From Diadema setosum (lineage: Eukaryota > Echinodermata > Echinoidea > Diadematoida > Diadematidae), in NCBI GenBank assembly GCA_033980235.1, contig CM067067.1, forward strand, positions 10,394,401 to 10,458,400: DNA of 64,000 bases, given 5' to 3'. The position numbers and the translations under genes were made by a program. The notes under the pieces were generated by a model. It searched no databases. It saw nothing but the letters and a program-made list of their open reading frames with translations, and was not told where the DNA came from. Below, piece by piece: positions 13,123 through 25,299 of this stretch (position 1 is the stretch's first letter; every line of letters begins with the position of its first letter).

Positions 13123-14714
13123 TCGTGACAAGGTCAAATGCTACTCCTTGAAGACATAAACCAGCTATAATTTGTGGGTTTGTTTTAACCGCTGTTTATT
13201 ATTCTGTAGTCTGTACATTATCTCCCCCATTTCTCTCTCTCTCTTTCCACTTTTCCTTTCAATAGTGGTGAACCAAAAAGACAGGAAAATAGTGATAGTT
13301 CGAATGAATTCCCGTGGGAATGCGGACGTGAGAGGACACGGACGGACTCACAGCGATATCTTCCACTGATGGAGATAGTATTTAAAGTTACATGCTATCT
13401 TCGGTAGCGTTGCCGTCCAATAACTTATTCCGTTCTACTAAAATGCACAACTATTCAGTTGTTAGCTTATTTATATTCATTTCTAAAAGTACTGTCTGTG
13501 TATTGAATTATTTCGTTTTTATAGAATCTAGATTCACTTCAGAAGTCCAGAAGTATTTTTTTTTTCTGGATCTTGCATTTTGATGAGCCAGGATTTTAGC
13601 GATCATTCATTTTTGCCTCTGTGTCGCTTGTACGATGATATTACAGTAATTTTTGATACATTAGTAACAATCGTAAATCCACATAAATGTCGTAGTCAGT
13701 TAGAGGAGCGAAAGGCTATCATGATCGTTATAAGTTATGTCATCTCAATGTAATGAAATCTGAATATACAAGATAATTTTCTTAATAAATGCCTAAAAGT
13801 CCCCAGCACCGTCATTATTTTTTATCCGGAAACTAAGACAAATTTCTCCTGCAAATAGTCTTGATAATGAGTCTGAATAAAAGCATCTTTTTCCCCTTTA
13901 TACAATTGAATGCCTGAAAGTCCCCAGCATCGTCATTCTTTTTTATCTGCAAAGTTTTACTAGAAAAGCAAAATTGCTAAATAATATAAAGTAACAAAAA
14001 AGAAGCGAACAAATGTTATTTATTCTATTGGATGGTCAATGACGAGCAAATAAGATAACAAACAATCAAACAAAATTTGAAAAGAAGAAAAGTACACCTG
14101 CGACAGACAGAATGAGGCGCGAAAGAATGAAAAGCGTAAAATGGCGCCACGACCTGCAAATAACATCTATCTCAAACGTGACAGCTATTCCATACTCAGC
14201 TCGACTGAACGACGGTGGTGAGATTTCATTAATCAGCGCGCTGAAAAGAATTCTCCTCCCGGAGAGCGAAATCGCTATCATCATTAAAAAATTGGATTAA
14301 TTAGGATGAGGTAAGGAGACATGTGGGGGAGAGATAATTGGGCTAATCGACTGAACGATTCGGCGGGTAAACCGCTCTATCCAGAATCACAGATGCTCTT
14401 CTATGTCTAGAGTGCCGAGGTTACGGGCCATATACAGTATTTCACTGCCATCCGTTTTAATCGTTGTATCTATTGCAGCGTGCACATACCACAGTTGGTA
14501 AGCAAGCAAGCTGTATGAAAATCTTTTGCACATTATACGGTTGTCATGACAACATTATGAGGGTAAAAAATAAAATAAAGCACGCATAAAATGGCTATTT
14601 CACGAATTGTCTCTTGTGTATCTTCCATTGTAACCTACGTTTCCGCTCCGCAATTTTTGTAAAACAGGCCCGTGACATGAAATTCATAGCTATGGGTCAA
14701 AACAACGGTTACAG

Positions 14715-15248
14715 CTCGTTATTCCGAAGGTTCGTTATTCCGAAGGTTCTTTAGTCCGAAGGTTCGTTATTCCAAAGGTTCGTTATTCCGAAGATTCGTT
14801 ATTCCTAAGGTTCCTTAATCGGAAATGTGATGAGGTTTGTTATTCCGAAGGTTCATTAATCCGAAAATGAAATAAGGTTCGTTATTCCGAAGGTTCGTTA
14901 ATCCGCAAATGAAACAAAGCTCGTTATTCCGAAGGTACGTTACGGACCCTATATCATATCGGATCAACGAACCTTCGGAATAGCGAACTCTATTTCATTT
15001 TCGGATTAACGAACCCTCGGAATAACGAACCCTTTTTCATTTTCGTATAAACGAGCCTTCGGAATAGCGAACCCTAATTCATTTTCGGATTAACGAACCT
15101 TCAAAATAACGAACCTTCGGAATAAGGCCACAACGAACCTTCGGAATATGTTCTTATTAACGAACCCTTTTTCATTTTCGGATTAACGAACCTCTAGGTA
15201 TAGGAAATTTGTGTGTTTCGGATTTACGAACCTTCGGAATAACGAACA
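14715..15248 (+). repeat. Inverted array of TTCGTTATTCCGAAGG units, copy 1
   Basis: From 14715 to about 14950 the sequence is a loose tandem of TTCGTTATTCCGAAGG and TTCGTTAATCCGAAAATG units. From about 14960 to 15248 the same units run as their reverse complement (CCTTCGGAATAACGAA, CATTTTCGGATTAACGAA). The right end carries two conserved modules: TCTAGGTATAGGAAATTTG near 15193-15211, and the outer end GGAATAACGAACAGCACC. The whole forms a large imperfect palindrome. No protein is encoded. I do not recognise a named family. It recurs at 15452, 41070, 45811 and 62612. Confidence 0.85.
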
Positions 15249-15451
15249 GCACCCCAAAAAAAAAAACTACGCGCAACTGCAATATTGCAAGAAAGGGACA
15301 TTAAAAAAACCCACAATAGCATGATATATCAAACGTAAGAGATAATGTTTGGAGAGACAGTATTAATAGCATAGGTACTTAAACAAATAAGGAACATTTC
15401 TTACTCTTATCAGACTCAACTAGAGAGTTAAAACACGGATTGCATTTTTTT

Positions 15452-15632
15452 TTTTATTCCGAAGGTTCATCATTCTGAAGGTTTGTTATTCCGAAGGTTC
15501 ATTATTCTAGAAGGTCGGATGAACGAACGTTTTTTTTTTTAATGTTTTTGTTTTACATTCTCCGATTGACGAACCTCTAGGTATAGGAAATTTCAGTGTT
15601 CCGAAACAACGAATCTTCGGAATAACAAACAA
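15452..15632 (+). repeat. Inverted array of TTCGTTATTCCGAAGG units, copy 2 (short)
   Basis: The forward units are at 15458-15515 and the reverse units at 15545-15632. The module TCTAGGTATAGGAAATTTC is again next to the right end, followed by CTTCGGAATAACAAACAACACC. It is a shortened member of the family at 14715, with a T-run spacer between the arms. Confidence 0.8.
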
Positions 15633-15639
15633 CACCAAA

Positions 15640-17280
15640 CGCATCAACAAACCTACAGCTTATTGTAATAATACGATTTTTATATCATAAAGAGAATGAC
15701 AGATAGGTCCACTCCAAACACTCGGATGGAGAATGGAAAATTGAAGTCGTTCGGCTGATAGGAATTCGAGTAGCGGCACTTGAATTATGCTCAAAATACT
15801 TCATAGTTGTAGACCCTCGAAACAGTAGATGCCGTCATGTCATTTCGAGTTTGGATTCAACTTGCGTTGCCGTAAGGGAATAAATTAAAACTATGTTTTC
15901 ACTACAGCAGCAGATACTAGTAATCAATGGATAGACGGCCTTGATAGAAACGCATATTTCCTACGAAATACTTACGTATCGCATATATTTCATGTTTAAA
16001 ACAACAAGACACGCCACAAATCCATCCTATTACTTCTCAGTTACAGAAAAATAACAAAAAGACCCATAGACCCAAATATAGTTCCGAGAGACGTGCTATA
16101 TATTATCAGCCATCATAGCTCTTAAAAATAACCTCACCATGCATTATGATTGAAATGTTATTCCTCCCTCTCTCTCTCTCTCTCTTAAAAAAAAAAATCA
16201 AAATTCAAGTCCTGTCGTCGCCCAAACGAGCATGTCACGGATGTAGAAATTACGACAAATGTCATTCTTACGGACGTGTGCAGACACGCACGTGTAAATA
16301 TTAGGTTACTGCTGAGGCGTCCACCCACGTCTTATCTCGCAGGAGGGTACTCCAAACACGTTCTCATTCATGAACTCTCCTTTTGTTTTTGTTTTTTGTT
16401 GTTGTTGTTCTCCCTTCCTCTTGTAAACTTTCACTTTAAATTATGCCTAATTTGATAAGAATAAAATAATGATGAATCAAAGAATGAAAGATACCGCTCG
16501 TTTCGCCACGATCGAACAGCTACCGTCAAGATATAGCATTGAACCGGTTCACAATGGAGTAATTACTTCATGCTCACACGTGAGGAAACTTCACTGGAAA
16601 GAGGGGGAAATGGGAAGGAGAAAATGTGGGTGGGGCATGAAAGAAAGGGGGGGGGGGGGGGGGGGGGAGAGCGACATTCCCGGGGAATACGTGACGTGTC
16701 TCCTTCCACAAACAATACACCTCAGCCGTCCATCTAAAACGGCTTGACGGCCAAACTGGATGACGAAGGAAACGGGGAGAATTTGAATTAAAATGTTCTT
16801 CGGACAAGTCGGCTTGATAGAAGGCTTTGGATTTAGCGGTAATGGCACGCCGTAAATAACCGACTGCAGCGGCGGGGAGACATTTTGAATTATCAAATTA
16901 CCGATGCACTTAAACGCCACAGCTCCATATAACGGCTCAAACCTCCATGAGAAAACGACGGAGGTGGAAAGGGGGGAAGTAAATGTCGGTCATTTCGCAT
17001 GAATTTGGATTTTTCCCTTTAACCTGTCTTTCTGTCTCTATCGCTGCCATCAGCATCTCCACGGTGTCGTTTTGGCATCAGTTCCGCCGAGCGGTCTCAA
17101 ATGTTATTTTTAAGTGAAAAGTTTATCCTTCGCTTATTGCGATTTTCAGGAGCTTAGTTGATATTCAGTATTATTCAACGCAGTCACGCATCAAAGATGT
17201 CACCTCCGACTGCCAGTGCCTCGATTTACATTTAGCATGCAGTCAGGGAATGATGTCGGGGAAGAGCGGGCATCTTCGAC
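15640..17280. other. Non-coding stretch, no gene seen
   Basis: Contains a short (TC)n run near 16168-16186 and a G-run near 16648-16666. Open frames here are shadows of low-complexity sequence or unremarkable. Confidence 0.5.
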
Positions 17281-17282
17281 AA

Positions 17283-17283
<1 letters not shown>

Positions 17284-17333
<50 letters not shown>

Positions 17334-17347
17334 GTGTGTGTGTGTGT

Positions 17348-17380
<33 letters not shown>
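17284..17380. repeat. (TTG)n followed by (TG)n
   Basis: About 16 TTG units run directly into a GT tract. Both are pure enough to explain the leucine/cysteine-valine frame reading through them. Confidence 0.95.
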
Positions 17381-17504
17381 ATCTTTGTTTCATGTTTGTT
17401 TGTTTGTTTCGGGGGTTTGTGTGGGGTAAGGGTGGAAGAATGATGCTACATAACAAACTTTATCAGGACATTAATGGGCTCTTTCCTTAATCTTTGCACT
17501 AGAA

Positions 17505-17510
<6 letters not shown>

Positions 17511-17550
<40 letters not shown>
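17511..17550. repeat. (TA)n microsatellite
   Basis: Pure alternating TA run of about 20 units. Confidence 0.95.
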
Positions 17551-17553
<3 letters not shown>

Positions 17554-18835
17554 GGATTACGTTTATCCAAAATTGCCAGAGCTCAACATTCGTGCTTAAT
17601 TGCGACAGGAAACGGCAACCAACTAGATATTCTGATCAACTCCATATGCTACACTATACTCTCATTTTCAGTCTTTGTTTGAAAGCCACTTCTTAAGGTA
17701 TTATGAGGTGCAGGTGCATGGTGACTTGTGTTAAACCACGATATCCTCAATATCACTTAAGTGGCCAAATGAATGTCTCAATATGTGTCATACATTCTAT
17801 AACAGTATTTTTTCTTCTATTTTTCTTCAGATTACTTGGATACGCCAGCAAATAACCTTCCAAACCAAGATTCTGAGAGTGACATCATCTGTTAATCATT
17901 GGTCAAGTAAAAATACGAACAAAAATACTTTGAAAATATGAAAATAAAATGCATCTTTTTGTTAGTGTATGTGAGTAATCTTCTTCAGTAATCTGAAGGA
18001 AAAAAAAAATTATCAAAAGTGTAGAAAATTATTATAAGATATATACATATTTTCTGTTGGACACATAAGTGGTGATCAGGGTGTTATGGATCAATACGAG
18101 TCAACGTGCATTTGCATTGCACAGATCCTTAAAGCAATCGTCTTGTCATATCGCAACAAGGGTGATGATAACACGCATTTGCGATCCATGGTCTATGGAC
18201 AAAGAGCAAAAAGGGGAGGGGGCGGGGACATTAAGTAACTGCATAATACATGTTGTAAAATGCGATTTATCGAGGCGATGTTCAGAGTTTTGTGTTGTTT
18301 TTTATTCCCTTGCTTGTCGGGAAACTGGGAAATGCCCATTACTCGTGTGCAATCAGCGCAGACAGGCGAGCGTTACTATTTCCGGTCAGTCAGACATGAA
18401 CGACAGGCGCCCGATCATATGCACAGAAGACCAATTTCACAGTCTTCAGTCAAAAAAGCAGTACATGTACCTTAAGACAGCCACCCCCCCCCCCCCATAT
18501 CTTCTTCCCTCCATTTTTTTTCTCTTTACTGATTTCTGTTTTCTCCAGACAAATTTCAGCGGAAGACAACATCAGAAGAGTAGGCTATTAGTATGCGACA
18601 TGAAAGGAAATGTCACATTGTATTCTCACTTTTAACATCTTCCTTAGATGTATCAACACGACCTCTCCAAGTTGTCATATTACATTTGTAATGAATGACT
18701 GACGGGAATGTCATATACTATCATCAATTTTTTTATCAATTTTATTATTCTCACATCTAATATTATCGTATGAGTCAATGCTTCATGCTATACTAAAATC
18801 CTGCATCTGCTTAAAACCCTATTCCACACAGCACA

Positions 18836-19197
18836 CGTTGATACACACAAATATATATACACACATACATACACGCACATATAGACATACAGACACACAC
18901 ACACACATACACACATACGGGGACTAGGGACTAAACGTTACCCTATATCTTTCACAATTCGCAGTACTATACGGCGCCATATTACTTAGAAGCACCTCAA
19001 ACACCATACACCTTTTTATCCATCAAGCGCAAGAAATCACTGCTCATGTAATTGGTCCTAAATCTTTTTTTTTCTCCATGAGTTTCACTGTCATTGTTAG
19101 TGCTTCCTTAAGTAAGATATTATCTCCAATTTGAGCTTTTTGTTGCTCATATATTCATGTATGTATGTACCTATGTAGGGTCCCACACCTATATAGA

Positions 19198-19248
<51 letters not shown>

Positions 19249-19282
19249 CCTATAAAAAAAAAATATATATATATATATATGG
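18836..19282. repeat. CA-rich and (TA)n microsatellites
   Basis: CA/ACAT-rich patch at 18840-18917 and (TA)n runs at 19201-19246 and 19262-19280. The sequence between 17560 and 21530 otherwise shows no supported gene. The 188-codon plus frame at 18069-18635 has no domain and crosses a C-run. Confidence 0.85.
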
Positions 19283-21808
19283 TATGAATTTTTATCAATT
19301 TGTCTGCCCTCTGTTCAAATAAGATTTGTAAGACCGCAACTGCTGCTCTACATTTTAACAAACATGTCGGAAAAAAGGAGCAAGCGGGAATTGAGCCTGT
19401 CATCTACTGCTTTGTGCAACAATATTCCCAGATATCTTGATGAGAGAAGGAACATAAGGTCACTTCAGAGCTAAAAGAAGAAGAAGAGGAAGAAGCAGAA
19501 GGATGGTTTCGTGACTTCAGGTCATGCGAGGAAGATGGTAAGAGATGGTGATACTTTTGGCAGGTCTTTAAGAGCGAATTCAAACACCATGGGATGAAAG
19601 GAACAGCTCCGGATTATTACTAATCGCATCACGACCAGGCGATCATTTATTTATGTCACCTTTGTGGTCCCTTTCCACAGGATAGTAACGCGCATGAAAC
19701 AACAGTAAAGGCTATGGAAACAACGAACAATCGTGCAAGCTAATTGATGTTTTTGATGTTGTTGCAATGCAATATGTTGCCTTTATCATATTTTGTTTGT
19801 TTGTTTGTTCTAAAATCTAGGCAACGAGATTTACCTTCCGCAGAGAGGGGTAAAGATCGTGTGCCAAGAGTGAAACTTGATAGTGAAACTTTCTATAATT
19901 CACGCAAAAATCCATAGTTTTGTATAGGATAAGAGGAAATCATAGGACATGATGTGAATTCGTGTTTAGTTATAGACATTTAGGAAGTGTACACAGTCAC
20001 TTGTTGCAAAAATGACTGTAAGTATCAAAAAGACAAGTAAACATTTATTTCAGGAGAAAAAATGTCAAAATCTTTGACCGATTAAACTTCTCTTCTTTTC
20101 CGAGTTACACGGAACTGTCATTCCTAAAAAAGATCTCATCCGAGAGCTACAAGAATCAATAACATGATACAAATTTGCGTGTTGCACGTGTGAGAGCCCA
20201 CATGATATCGCACAAAGAGCTTGACCAAAAAAAAAAAAAAAAAAAAGCGGCACCGAATCCGATAGGTTGTCTATTGACATGGATCGTGTGTGATGTCCCT
20301 CTATTGAAGCGGCTAATGGATGGTGTCCACCGTTACGATATACTGGAAGTATTTTCCTTCTGTCGGTACAAAGTCAACACTGCCTGTGAGTGACAATGAC
20401 AATCGAGCTAGAAACGATAGCTGCGAAGTTTAGGCGTCCGTCCATGTTTAGAAAGGCCATGACCCCAGGCGTTTATATAGCAACACGGAGAATAGAATGG
20501 GTTCATGCTAATACACCTCGTGCATCTATTATCTTATATATTCGTTGTGATATTATCATCGCAGGCTTCCAGAACGTGTGGCGCGTAGTGGCAATGGCAA
20601 CCGGGGGGGGGGGGGAGGGGGGGGGGCAGAAATATCGCAGGTGGATGGATTCAGCCAATAAGAGGCCATGAAGCAGCTTGGACTTGACGTTCGTCCTTCG
20701 TCTGGGACATCACCGGAGAATGCCTCGCGGTTCGCTGCCCCTTCTCCACATCCACCATACTGACCTCCACCTATATACCCTGGAGCTATAGGCAGAGTTA
20801 TCTAGACTGCATTTCCTCGTGTTTCTATTTCGATGAATCACTAAAAATGCACCCGCAAATAAGCTCACCTCGCAATGGCAAAGTGAAATGTTATACTTGA
20901 TGGAATGATCCACAAATGAAATGGTCGGCAAACACACATGCACAGAAAGTCATCACGACCCATCTATTTTCTCTCCCTTTGCCATTCTCTCTCTCTACCC
21001 CACCCCCCCCCCGTTCTTTCCCACACTCCTTCCTCTCCCTTAACTTGGAGGAACAGTCCGTGATAAGCTTCCGTCACACACGCCATGTACCCTCACGTCT
21101 CAGACACGTTGTTAATATTCCCCAGGGCGCGTCACATTTACCTCTAGTAATAATTGACTGAAAGGGAGGAATTGACACGTTAAACGCGGGGAAGATTTGG
21201 TGTCATTTGCAAACATTATGGCGCTTCTCTTATCCCCCCCCCCTCTCCTTCAATTAATACATTGTATGATGAGCAACCTGTCAGTGTCTGTATTTACCCA
21301 GAAGCGCGAGAGGCGACGTAATGGTCACAGCAATATCATCTTTGCTTTCGATGAAAGTTGATAAATCACTATACTCGTGTTATAAACTTTGACAGGTAAA
21401 TGAGACAGGGCATCATGATAGCCTGTATTCGATTCGAAGCTAAATTGAGGCAAATGTCTTGTCATGTAGTTTCCGCCCGAAAACGGTGTGTGCCGTAGGT
21501 TGACTATTAATGTCTTTCTCTATAAGGTGACAATATTCAATTCAATTCAATTTATTGATTTCATAAAAGCCAAAAAAAAAAAAGCTAATAGTTTATGTAC
21601 AAAGATTAAATGACAAGGAAACATGAGATTTCTATAAAAGTTGCCTTAAAAGCCATTTGTTTAATATCTCTTTTTTTTTTTTTTACTATTTATGTCTTTA
21701 TTTTATTCCTAGTTTTCTTCTGTTAACCTTCTCTTCTCTAATTTTATTTGCGCCGAGAGCACCACAGACTGGATTGGGCCCACTATTAATCTATCAATTA
21801 TTATTACA

Positions 21809-21809
21809 T

Positions 21810-21860
<51 letters not shown>
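21809..21860. repeat. (ATT)n microsatellite inside the LINE remnant
   Basis: About 17 ATT units in the 3' untranslated part of the LINE fragment. Confidence 0.95.
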
Positions 21861-21862
<2 letters not shown>

Positions 21863-22052
21863 AATATCATTATTGTTATTTTTATCATTACTATTATTTT
21901 TTTATTATCATCATTATTATTGTCATGATAAAAAGCTATTGACTTGAGGATAGTGATTCTCTTCACAAGGATACATGACATAAGATAAAGATAAATTGGC
22001 ATAAAAGTAGACATTATGTTACAGCATTAAAGACATGATTAGAAAACAAAAA

Positions 22053-22115
22053 AGCTGCTGCGAAAATAAACTGCAAAGGAGGCAAATGCATTACAATGAT
22101 ATTCAAGTGTCTGTA
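22053..22115. repeat. Dispersed fragment, copy 1
   Basis: Blocks CTGCGAAAATAAACT, GGAGGCAAAT and ATATTCAAGTG occur in the same order at 25222-25290, so this is part of a dispersed repeat lying in the LINE 3' region. Confidence 0.6.
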
Positions 22116-24595
22116 TACAAAATATCAAGAAATGTATGAGTGTTTATTGTCCATAACCTTGGAAAAAACATGATTACTGATAAAACTTAAAGATGTGTCT
22201 ATTCTCATTCGAAAAAATGTTAAAACAGGTCATATATTCAAGATTAGTTTCTAACGAATTCCACATTTTTCTATCATTATATTGCTTCGAGTTCATCTGT
22301 TTTATTTCAACGATTGTACCGTAACAATTATGATTCATAGAATGCGTTATCAAAATAAATAATCATTAAAAATACATGGCAGAATCAAATTTACATATTT
22401 GAACATAGAAATATTCTTGAATTTTACCAAATTCTTTGAAAAGGGGAGGAGTGGGAGAGAAACCATGGAAGTTTGTGCATAATCGAATGGTGTTTTTTTT
22501 TTTTTGGAGGACAGTGAGACAATATTAAGTCACACTCAGTGGCCAGCGATCGAATCAAGTTGCAGTAAATGCAGATGGGTAAAGCAAGACGGGGGCGTTA
22601 TATAACATGGCTATATAGGGTTTTCCTGGTTTATTGCCACACGTAGCTTATATAATCATCAAAATAGATGCACTAATCTTCCTGTGAATGTAATTGATGT
22701 GATCTTTCAAGGACAATTTCTCGTCTCTAACGACCCCGAGAGAATTGATTGAGGCAACTCTGGAAAGAGCACCATCTGCATAATAAGCATACTTATTTGT
22801 GACAGCTTCTTCTAGAGGACTGAAATATAATTTTATGTTTAGTTTTACCTGCATCTATTTCTTATCTGTTCAGTTAAAAACCAATTATAAACTCGTTGCA
22901 GTTCATTAGTACTCAATTCATTCGTAATCAATTCATTCTGTTCAATGTTGTTGTTGTGTTGCTGGTTTTTTGGTTTTTGGGTTTTTTTTTTTGGGGGGGG
23001 GGGGGGGGTATTTTGTCGGAACGGGAAGCCAAAATATTTGTGTCGTCCGTATATATTACAAAAGGAAATGAGTTAGATGTATTAATGACGTTATTAATGT
23101 ACACCAAAAACAATAGCGCTCCCTATATGCTGCCTTGTGGTACCCAACACGTTATGGGTAAAACATCTCAGATGGTGCCCTAAAACTAGTGTACTGACGT
23201 CGACCTCTAAAATAGATAAATCAGTTTAATGGAAAAGGACTTAGTGATGTCACTATAAAATATTCTACCTGAGAGTAAGACAGAGGTCAAGAGATAAAAC
23301 AGATGAAAATAGATACACCATAATGATATAGACAGAGAGAGACGTTGAGGGGTTTTGGATTTGACCCAAGTTTAATTACTTTGTGCTGTTCGTCTTCTGA
23401 AGGTTGCTGGTATAAAAGAAAGAAACTCGTGCAGTACCAGACCTATATTTATATATTATGTAAGCGCGCGACTCTGCAGAATCGTAATCACGTTCTGGAC
23501 CAGATGATATACATGTACTGCATGATAAAGCATTTCAGCGTTGAGCAAATTGCGGAAAATGACTCGTGAATGTCTAGCTATAATTGCAACAGCATTTCGT
23601 GCCTGAAATGTTGACATAGTCAACACTTGTAACGGGATAAAATGTTGTATGAGTTGCACCTTGTCATGAGCTCACGTGCACGCATTATCACCTTGCACGC
23701 ACTGGCCGCATGAATAGAACCTCCCCGAATATGAAAGTTATCATCACGTGACCTAAAGGTATCGCTTGAATAGTGGGATTTGAACATTTCGCATGGAATG
23801 AAGGATAAAATTCAAATGCATCAAATGCTTGCTACTTTCCAGAGCAAGGCCATGTGCTTCTGAAATACCGCACATCCTCAGTGTCACACGAAGTGGAACG
23901 TGCGAAGGCTCGTGGAAAAGGTTTATTCAAACCCTTAAGGACATATCATCGATCATTGTACGTTAGGACGTAAATTAGAAGTTTTTATTCCGGTCTGACC
24001 CAAATGAAAAGGATGCCATAAAAGAATGCACATATACACACATATATACCAATATATAGGTATACCCGCTGATAAGGAGGGTTAACAAAAGACTCTGCTT
24101 CAGTTAAATCAATAGCAATTCTGCTTGGGGAGGACAGGAGATATTATGGCGGTATACAGATGCCATCGTATTTCCCCGAGTGGTGTCATGTTCAGTGTGG
24201 CCATTGGCAGCGAGTCCGCTACTCCGCACTTTCTGTCCCATCCTGGTCTGAAAACCAGTGTTGCTATGGTGAAGAAATCGCACATTTCGTTCATTCACAG
24301 ATCACGTGCGCATAGCATTTGCTGACACTGGCTGATGTAACCATTTTTTGTTCTTTTACGGCAGATAATACTCTTGACGTCACGATCTGATATTGCCTAT
24401 AGCCCCCATTTGTAGCCACTATTGATTATGTGAAAATCATGCATTCTTCCAATCAATGTTATACGCTGATAACATTGTACGATTTTCACTGCGTCAAGCA
24501 AAACGCCAGAGGCGCTCATTCGCTGTGAAGAAATAGCTGCTGAAATCATTATAAATTCACATGAACACTTTTAACAATTAGGCAAATCATGCAGC

Positions 24596-24856
24596 TAAAG
24601 GGATATCTCACTGAGTAGCGAATAATTGTGAAAAAACGAATTTTTTGTTTTGTCAAGTTTGCAATCAAAACAGTTGTAATCAAATTCGTAAAAAGGTGCA
24701 ATCAAATTCGTAAAAAGGAGCAATCAAATTCGATACAGTGGTGCCATCAAATTCGTACAATGGTGCAATAAAATTCACAAACAAATTTCATTGTCGCGAA
24801 CAGTTTTTCTTGTCTCAAAGAAATTGTGAACACCTTCACTTGAGATGCCCTCTTAA
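24596..24856. mobile_element. Short MITE-like element with internal minisatellite
   Basis: The left end CTAAAGGGATATCTCA and the reverse complement of the right end, TTAAGAGGGCATCTCA, look like terminal inverted repeats. Both ends contain a TTAA or near-TTAA. Inside, about 24671-24780, a unit of about 24 bp (core GCAATCAAATTCGTA) repeats four to five times with drift. No coding content. Confidence 0.5.
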
Positions 24857-25221
24857 AAGGACTGAGAATCTATTTTGTACGGTGTATGTTTGTGTCTTTT
24901 GTGAAGAATGAACTCGCTCAGACCTGTAGGACACAAATGCAAGGAGCATTATCGTCTTCATATCGAAATCTGACAGAAATGATTCGTATAATATAAATGA
25001 GAATGTATACAAGCCCCAAGCAGTATCAAAGTCACAGTATCGTAGACGCGATATCGTAATCGCAGTATCAAAGTCAAAGTATCGCAGAGTGTCGTCTGTG
25101 CTGAGGTGCAGACTGCTTTTGTACCGTACTGTGTTATGTTAACATTTTGATTACCAAGGTTAGAATACATTACGAGGTTGATGCCATTGCGACGTTGGAG
25201 GTTTCGAACTAAATTATGCAC

Positions 25222-25290
25222 GCCGCTGCGAAAATAAACTACACAGGCACACAGGAGGCAAATTCATTACGATAATATTCAAGTGACTGT
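25222..25290. repeat. Dispersed fragment, copy 2
   Basis: Shares ordered blocks with 22053-22115, with a small insertion (ACACAGGCAC). Upstream at 25018-25090 there is an irregular repeat of AGTATCAAAGTC and AGTATCG motifs. Confidence 0.55.
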
Positions 25291-25299
25291 CGTAAGACA

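Larger units (their letters stand above)
21535..23200 (-). mobile_element. Decayed, 5'-truncated CR1/jockey-type LINE
   Basis: On the minus strand, 23170 to 23035 reads as the reverse-transcriptase palm: WVPQGSI, then a stop where Leu is expected, then GALLFLVYINNV, then FVIYTDDTNILAS. The last is the YxDD catalytic motif with T in place of the usual A. Further on, 22740-22650 reads INSLGVVRDEKLSLKDHINYI, the conserved region after the palm. About 22265-22195 reads MWNSLETNLEY, matching the WNSLP block near the C-terminus of such polymerases. The element ends at 21535-21560 in AATAAATTGAATTGAATTG, a poly(A)-signal-like sequence with a TTGAA tandem tail, common in this LINE class. It is broken by stops, frameshifts, a poly-G/T insertion (22980-23010) and an (ATT)n tract (21809-21860), and lacks the endonuclease half. 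It is not functional. Confidence 0.85.

Noticed and set aside
14715..15632. CRISPR-like array
   Set aside because: Regular short repeats, but units are adjacent or separated by other repeat words, not unique spacers. They invert midway, and the genome is eukaryotic.
18069..18635. 188-codon plus-strand ORF, the longest plus frame
   Set aside because: No domain, no acceptor or donor that stands out, many rare-looking junctions, and it runs through a C-run that gives a proline patch. Length alone is not unusual for a 64-kb window.
21657..21947. Leucine-rich 96-codon ORF
   Set aside because: It translates the (ATT)n tract in the 3' region of the LINE relic.
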